Assembly: GCA_021014325.1 (NCBI GenBank)
Contig: CM037462.1
Span: 18,062,135-18,126,134, forward strand
Length of the DNA: 64,000 nt
Source: Plazaster borealis
Taxonomy: Eukaryota; Echinodermata; Asteroidea; Forcipulatida; Labidiasteridae
Direction of reading: 5' to 3'
The translations under genes and the position numbers were made by a program. Positions within the stretch are counted from its first letter, which is position 1. Every line of letters starts with the position of its first letter. This document shows, in pieces, positions 59,564-64,000 of the stretch. The notes under the pieces were generated by a model. The model did not search any database and was not told where the DNA came from. It was given only the letters and a program-made list of their open reading frames with translations.

Positions 59564-59959
59564 GTTAAAGGGATTGTATACGTTTGGTTATTGGAACCTA
59601 TTGTTTGTTTCAAACCTATATAGTTGTAGATATACCATAAAATTAACCTGTGAAAATTTCATTTCAAAAGGTGATAGCGTTTTTGAGATAATATTGCCAA
59701 AAATCTGGAGCGGTTATGTCCACGCAGGAAGAATAATCTGTATTGGAATACACACTCTGAGAAGCGTTACGCGTAACGCTTCTCAGATTCAAATGTTTTG
59801 GGGATAAAAAGTGAGATATTTGTCCATAACCGCAGTACTTCGAAGTGAAAAGTTTCTCAAAATGCATTATACTATCCAAAGCTGCTGTACTTCTTATCAA
59901 GTAAGTTTCTATGGCCTTTAACTATCAGAGTCATTACCAAACGTGTACGATGCCTTTAA
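59564..59959. mobile_element. TTAA-type MITE family B
   Basis: Flanked by TTAA on both sides: TTAAAGGGATTGTATACGTT at the left and aaacgtgtacgatgcctttaa at the right. The two inverted arms and the central gcgttacgcgtaacgct palindrome are intact, making this the clearest view of the family structure. Confidence 0.78.
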
Positions 59960-61749
59960 GTGCGCGATTTTGTTTAATTCACCATACCTAAAGGTTTTTA
60001 AAATGTACCGATGCACGAGACTTGCAAAGTTGTTTGCACTGAACAGTAACCTGTTGTATCCGTGAAAGTTCTGGCTGTGTCTAATGGCTGCGGCTGCTGC
60101 TTGATTGTCACGTGAACTAGCGTTGAAGCATAGGGTTGCCGATAGCAACAGCCTTAGCAACAGCCGTAGCCACAAATTGGGACACTGCCTTGAGTATTGT
60201 TAAATTTTACCTTGTATATAAACAAAAAAAGGACAGTTTGGTTGATTTTCACCGATCTATATACGGAATCTCACAATGACCATCAACGTTTTCATTTGTA
60301 TGAGCTGTAAATCATCGCAGAAAGGCGTAGAACAGAATAGATAGAATAGACTGGTTTATTCAGCCAATGATTAAAAACAATCGCAGGAATTTAAAATATT
60401 GATAATACGCGATAATTTAATAGCATTTCCTATAAGTTTTCTGTTTTCCATTACATTATGGTCGTGGAAACCAGATACAGCAAATCAGAAATATGTCTTT
60501 CTGGTGTGAGAACTTGGACAATTATTTGTTTAATTTATTTTGTGTTAATCTGTCTCTCTCTCTCTCACTTTCTATATGACAGCATCGGAAACGTGGTCAC
60601 TTCAAGCTTCCGTAGATATTGTGATAACAAGTAACTTGTGAATTATTTAGAGATTGGTGTTTATCTTGATGGGTTCTCTAGCGTGAAACCACAACCCCCT
60701 GTGGACATTGGCACGGAATCATGTCCCTATCATTCACAATGTACATAACAATTATGTGGTCCAAACCTTTGAACACGAGCAATTACATTGATGGTCTTGG
60801 CTCCGTAGCCAAAAATACTGACAGTTTTTTGTGTATCTCCAAAGGTGAACCTCTGGAATAGCGCTGGCCTCTCATTAAATACTCGCTGTGTGTCACACAT
60901 TGACAGCGTAGTTAAGATTCCATAAGTGACCCACTCGCGACGTGACGTCACTCTGTCAACCTGTATGGATCGCATTCCAAGCAAGACGAGAGACTGCGTT
61001 GCTCTCTCTTGATTGAAGATGCAAGTCTATTTATAGAAAGTCTTCGTCGAATCAACCCTAAAGCGGTGATATGGTAAAAACAACTCTATTCCCAATTCAC
61101 CCTGAAATAATAGTCTGTGTAGGAATTCTGCTCATTGTTTTGTTTTATTGTAAGAGGAAAATGTTTACGCTGTAATTGTACCCGTTTATTTCGTCAGAAA
61201 GTCATGAAAAGAGAAAAATCCAATGTAATCTGCCCATACGCCCGCAAAGCTTTTTGCTATGGTACTGACATCATTGCTTCTTGTTTGTTTGTTGTTTAAA
61301 GATTGAATTAATTTCAATTCTCCAGTTTTTGATACACACACAACAACCAAACTGTATACATCTTTAAAAAAAAAAAAATTAGATGATCGCGTTTTGCAGT
61401 TGAAAACAACAACACATATTTGTTTTATTTTAGAAGGGGAATAATGTGTATATATTATTCTTGCTTATTTCGATTTTGGCAATCGAAATGATAAAAAATA
61501 TTGGGTTTTTAAAAACTTGTTTTGTTTTCTTTCTCGGTTTATTTAAGTTGTATTTGTATTTTTGCATTTGTTTATGTGTTTGTTTGTTTATTTGTGGGGT
61601 GTGTTCGAATATGTTTACTTGATTTCAACAGTGTTTTAGGCGGGAATAAATCCATTTACACTCCGTACTTGCGATTCATATAAACTGTTCAATTTCTGAA
61701 CCATTTAACTGAAGAAGAACAAAATTGCTAAAATGATTATAAATCCTAA

Positions 61750-62079
61750 TTGGTAAACGTTTGGTAATTACTCATAAAATTAAGCATTTTGAGAAACATT
61801 TCACTTTGAAGTAATTATGGTTATGGAAAAAGTTTTTATCAAAACAAATTTGAATCTGAGAAGCGTTTCTGACGAAAAGGTTTCGCAGATTGTATACTCC
61901 AATTGCAGATTATTCTTCCTGCTTGGGGACATAACCGCTCCAGATTTTCGGCAATATCTCAAAAACGCTACCACCTTTTGAAATGAAATTTTCCCAGGTT
62001 AGTTTTATGGTATATATCTACAACATAGGATTGAAACAAACAGTGGGTTCCAAATACCAAACGTATACAATCCCTTTAA
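61750..62079. mobile_element. TTAA-type MITE family B, slightly shortened
   Basis: Begins tggtaaacgtttggtaatta with the outermost bases lost, and ends ccaaacgtatacaatccctt with TTAA. The interior matches 10167-10543 closely, including cagattttcggcaatatctc. Confidence 0.72.
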
Positions 62080-64000
62080 AAATAAACATGATTCTGATTT
62101 ACCGAATGTCTTAGATTTTGTCCCCTATTTTCGTTAAATTATTTATATCACGAAAGTACACGCTGACAGTTACATTCAATTATGAAGAGACACCATACAA
62201 AAAGAGGAATGACACAAAGGTTTCTTTTGTAATGATGCTGTTGATTGGTTATTGTTGATACAGTAAAAACAAAAAAACGTCCCGTGATCTCATGGAGCCG
62301 AGCCAAGAAAATACCCGTGATAAAAAATCAATATTCTTGTTGTTAAATTGATGCGTGGCAACCTGCCAGGTCATGTGACACTCTGGGGGAGGCGGGGGGG
62401 GGGGTGTCTCGTAAAAATAGTGCGTGGCTGTACAGTGGGAATTGTTGTTTAGCAGAATACTCGACCTTTCAAAGTGAAATACCCATTACGTTACTACCGG
62501 GGGAATTTATATTGTAATAATCAATAGTATAAAATGTCATGTAAAGTATAATTTCTAACCTTTGTTCATGTGTTTTATTCAGATATATAGTTGTGATGAC
62601 AAGGCAAAAACCTTAATGCGATAGAGTTAGTTTTTGGTGCTGTTCTCGCTATTGGAAATACTTTCATATTAAATGAGTCAAAATCTTCTCGGTCTTTTGT
62701 GAAAAACACTTTTGTTTAGGCACCCTGCTATAGAAAGCGCAACAATTTGCTTACCGGCAGACAACTCATTAAATTTTGCACTGCTTGCCACACAATTTTA
62801 CGCTGATCGATGCCCTGAAAAGCGCGTCAGAAATCCAGAGTGAGCAGTGTCATGAAATTGGGCACAGGGACGTCATCACACACGATAATAATTATTGGTT
62901 GTCAGGTTAAACGTGTATTCAAGTCAGTGCGCATTTTAGGCAACGCGCGCGTGATGAGACGCGCACCACGTTTACTTGCACGGGCAGACAGTACCCGCAT
63001 GTGACGTCAGTGCAAGGGGTCAATGCACCCTTTTTCCCAGAAAGAAACATCTGTTTCAATTATTTAACTGTTCAAATATTAATAGTTATAATTACTAAAT
63101 GGGTAGAATTTTGATTTGACAAAAATCTGATAAACAAAACCTACAAACTGAAATCGAATCGGAGTAAGAAATAAAACATATTGAAGCGAATGGTATGTTG
63201 CCGTTTGGGTTGAGAGTGTTCGGCTATTATAGAGCTGTCATGTACCTGTGTTATCGAGTCGTGTTTGTTTTCACTCGGCAGCAAGCACTTATCCCATTGT
63301 CGTCACACGCTTTAATATTCAGAATTAAGCCGTCACCACACACCGTGCGACAGCAAAAACAAGAAATTATGCTCGAGGAACGTTAAAGGGGAATCAGATT
63401 GCGAAGCAATCCTCATGGTTGTCAAGAAGTACATCATACATATTTTATTTTATTTGTTTATTTATTTGCAAATAATAGTTAATGAACTGACGTGTCGACC
63501 CGAGCAGAGCCTTCGAGAAAGACTCTGCTAAGGTCGAAACGTCAGGCCATTAACTATTTTTTGCATTTATACCATTGGTCCTTTTGGTTGGCAGGTTGCA
63601 CCAGCTAAGTCTATATTCTTATTTATTTATTTGGAGATGAGTAAAACCATCCTCTTGTTTTCTTCAATCCGAAATGGATGATTAATCGATGTTGTGGGGC
63701 AGCAGAATACATTCTCTTGTTTTAAGAAACATATTTAATTTAATTTCATTTCATTTGTATTAATTTTAGTGAGGCCAAGGACTCACAGAAAAGCGAACTT
63801 ACTAATATCACTATTCGCCCTTTGCACTGTTAGCCATTTGCGTGTCGAGCCTCGAATTCGGGACAGCAGTGAATAGAAGCATTAGGCCTATATAACTCTG
63901 TATTGTCACGGTAATGTAATGACACTTTCATCCAAATAGAAGCATAAATACACAACATAATATGAAGCATGAAGTCGAGATTCTACACTCACATAGCGGA

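Larger units (their letters stand above)
57659..64000. other. No supported gene; repeats and AT-rich sequence
   Basis: Contains the fold-backs at 58190-58800, family B MITEs at 59564-59959 and 61750-62079, TC-rich and T-rich runs (60551-60565), a G-run (62388-62405), and a hairpin at 63495-63545 (ctctgctaaggtcgaaacgt, resembling the hammerhead-like hairpins elsewhere). A CRE-like TGACGTCAC occurs near 60948. Open frames (for example minus-strand 60730-60984) lack homology, splice sites and a family signature. Confidence 0.55.

Noticed and set aside
60730..60984. Minus-strand ORF of about 90 codons with a CRE-like TGACGTCAC nearby
   Set aside because: No recognisable domain and no splice or start support; could be chance. 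Kept out of the gene list.

Overview
This is an intron-rich animal nuclear genome window. The gene set (SLC44A1, DOHH and C9orf72 orthologues, plus a PX-like/methyltransferase fusion), GT-AG introns of about 0.1-4 kb, and AT-rich non-coding DNA full of fold-back MITE-like repeats point to a marine invertebrate deuterostome. An echinoderm such as a sea star or sea cucumber is my best guess, but this is inference; no diagnostic marker for a species is present. There are no bacterial-style operons, CRISPR arrays or rRNA genes.

Layout. (1) 1-7192: no supported exon, repeats only; the short first coding exon of the next gene probably lies upstream or was not recognised. (2) 7193-25129, + strand: nearly complete SLC44A1 (choline transporter-like protein 1). 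The exon set is in phase throughout and has two alternative 93-nt exons for the same late membrane segment. (3) 25130-32685: 3' flank and repeat-rich DNA, including a 102-bp satellite cluster. (4) 32686-35038, - strand: complete four-exon DOHH (deoxyhypusine hydroxylase), 312 aa, with all four His-Glu metal motifs. (5) 38991-39610, + strand: two tandem, mutually similar two-helix membrane microproteins of 85 and 93 aa. The second stops 5 nt before the start codon of (6), C9orf72 (39616-51954, + strand, ten coding exons, 477 aa). (7) 51955-55244: repeats, including the same satellite in opposite orientation. (8) 55245-57658, - strand: three-exon gene of 468 aa with an N-terminal hydrophobic segment, a PX-like region and a class I SAM-methyltransferase domain; an interstitial telomeric tract sits inside a fold-back element in its second intron. 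(9) 57659-64000: no convincing gene; MITEs and simple repeats.

How the genes relate. SLC44A1 (choline uptake), DOHH (hypusine formation on eIF5A) and C9orf72 (DENN-type GEF complex subunit in autophagy and lysosome regulation) are housekeeping genes with no clear shared pathway. The most unusual arrangement is the microprotein-microprotein-C9orf72 stack: three ORFs, each with A at -3, no evident splice donor between them, and a 5-nt last gap. This suggests a polycistronic leader exon. Other points for a second look are the PX-like/methyltransferase fusion, the duplicated SLC44A1 exon, and a minisatellite that has copied a splice-donor junction six times.

The repeat landscape is dominated by short elements with inverted ends: two interrelated families that begin TTAAAGG and end CCTTTAA, several 150-250 bp fold-backs, tRNA-derived SINEs, and several copies of a repeat with a hammerhead-like hairpin.
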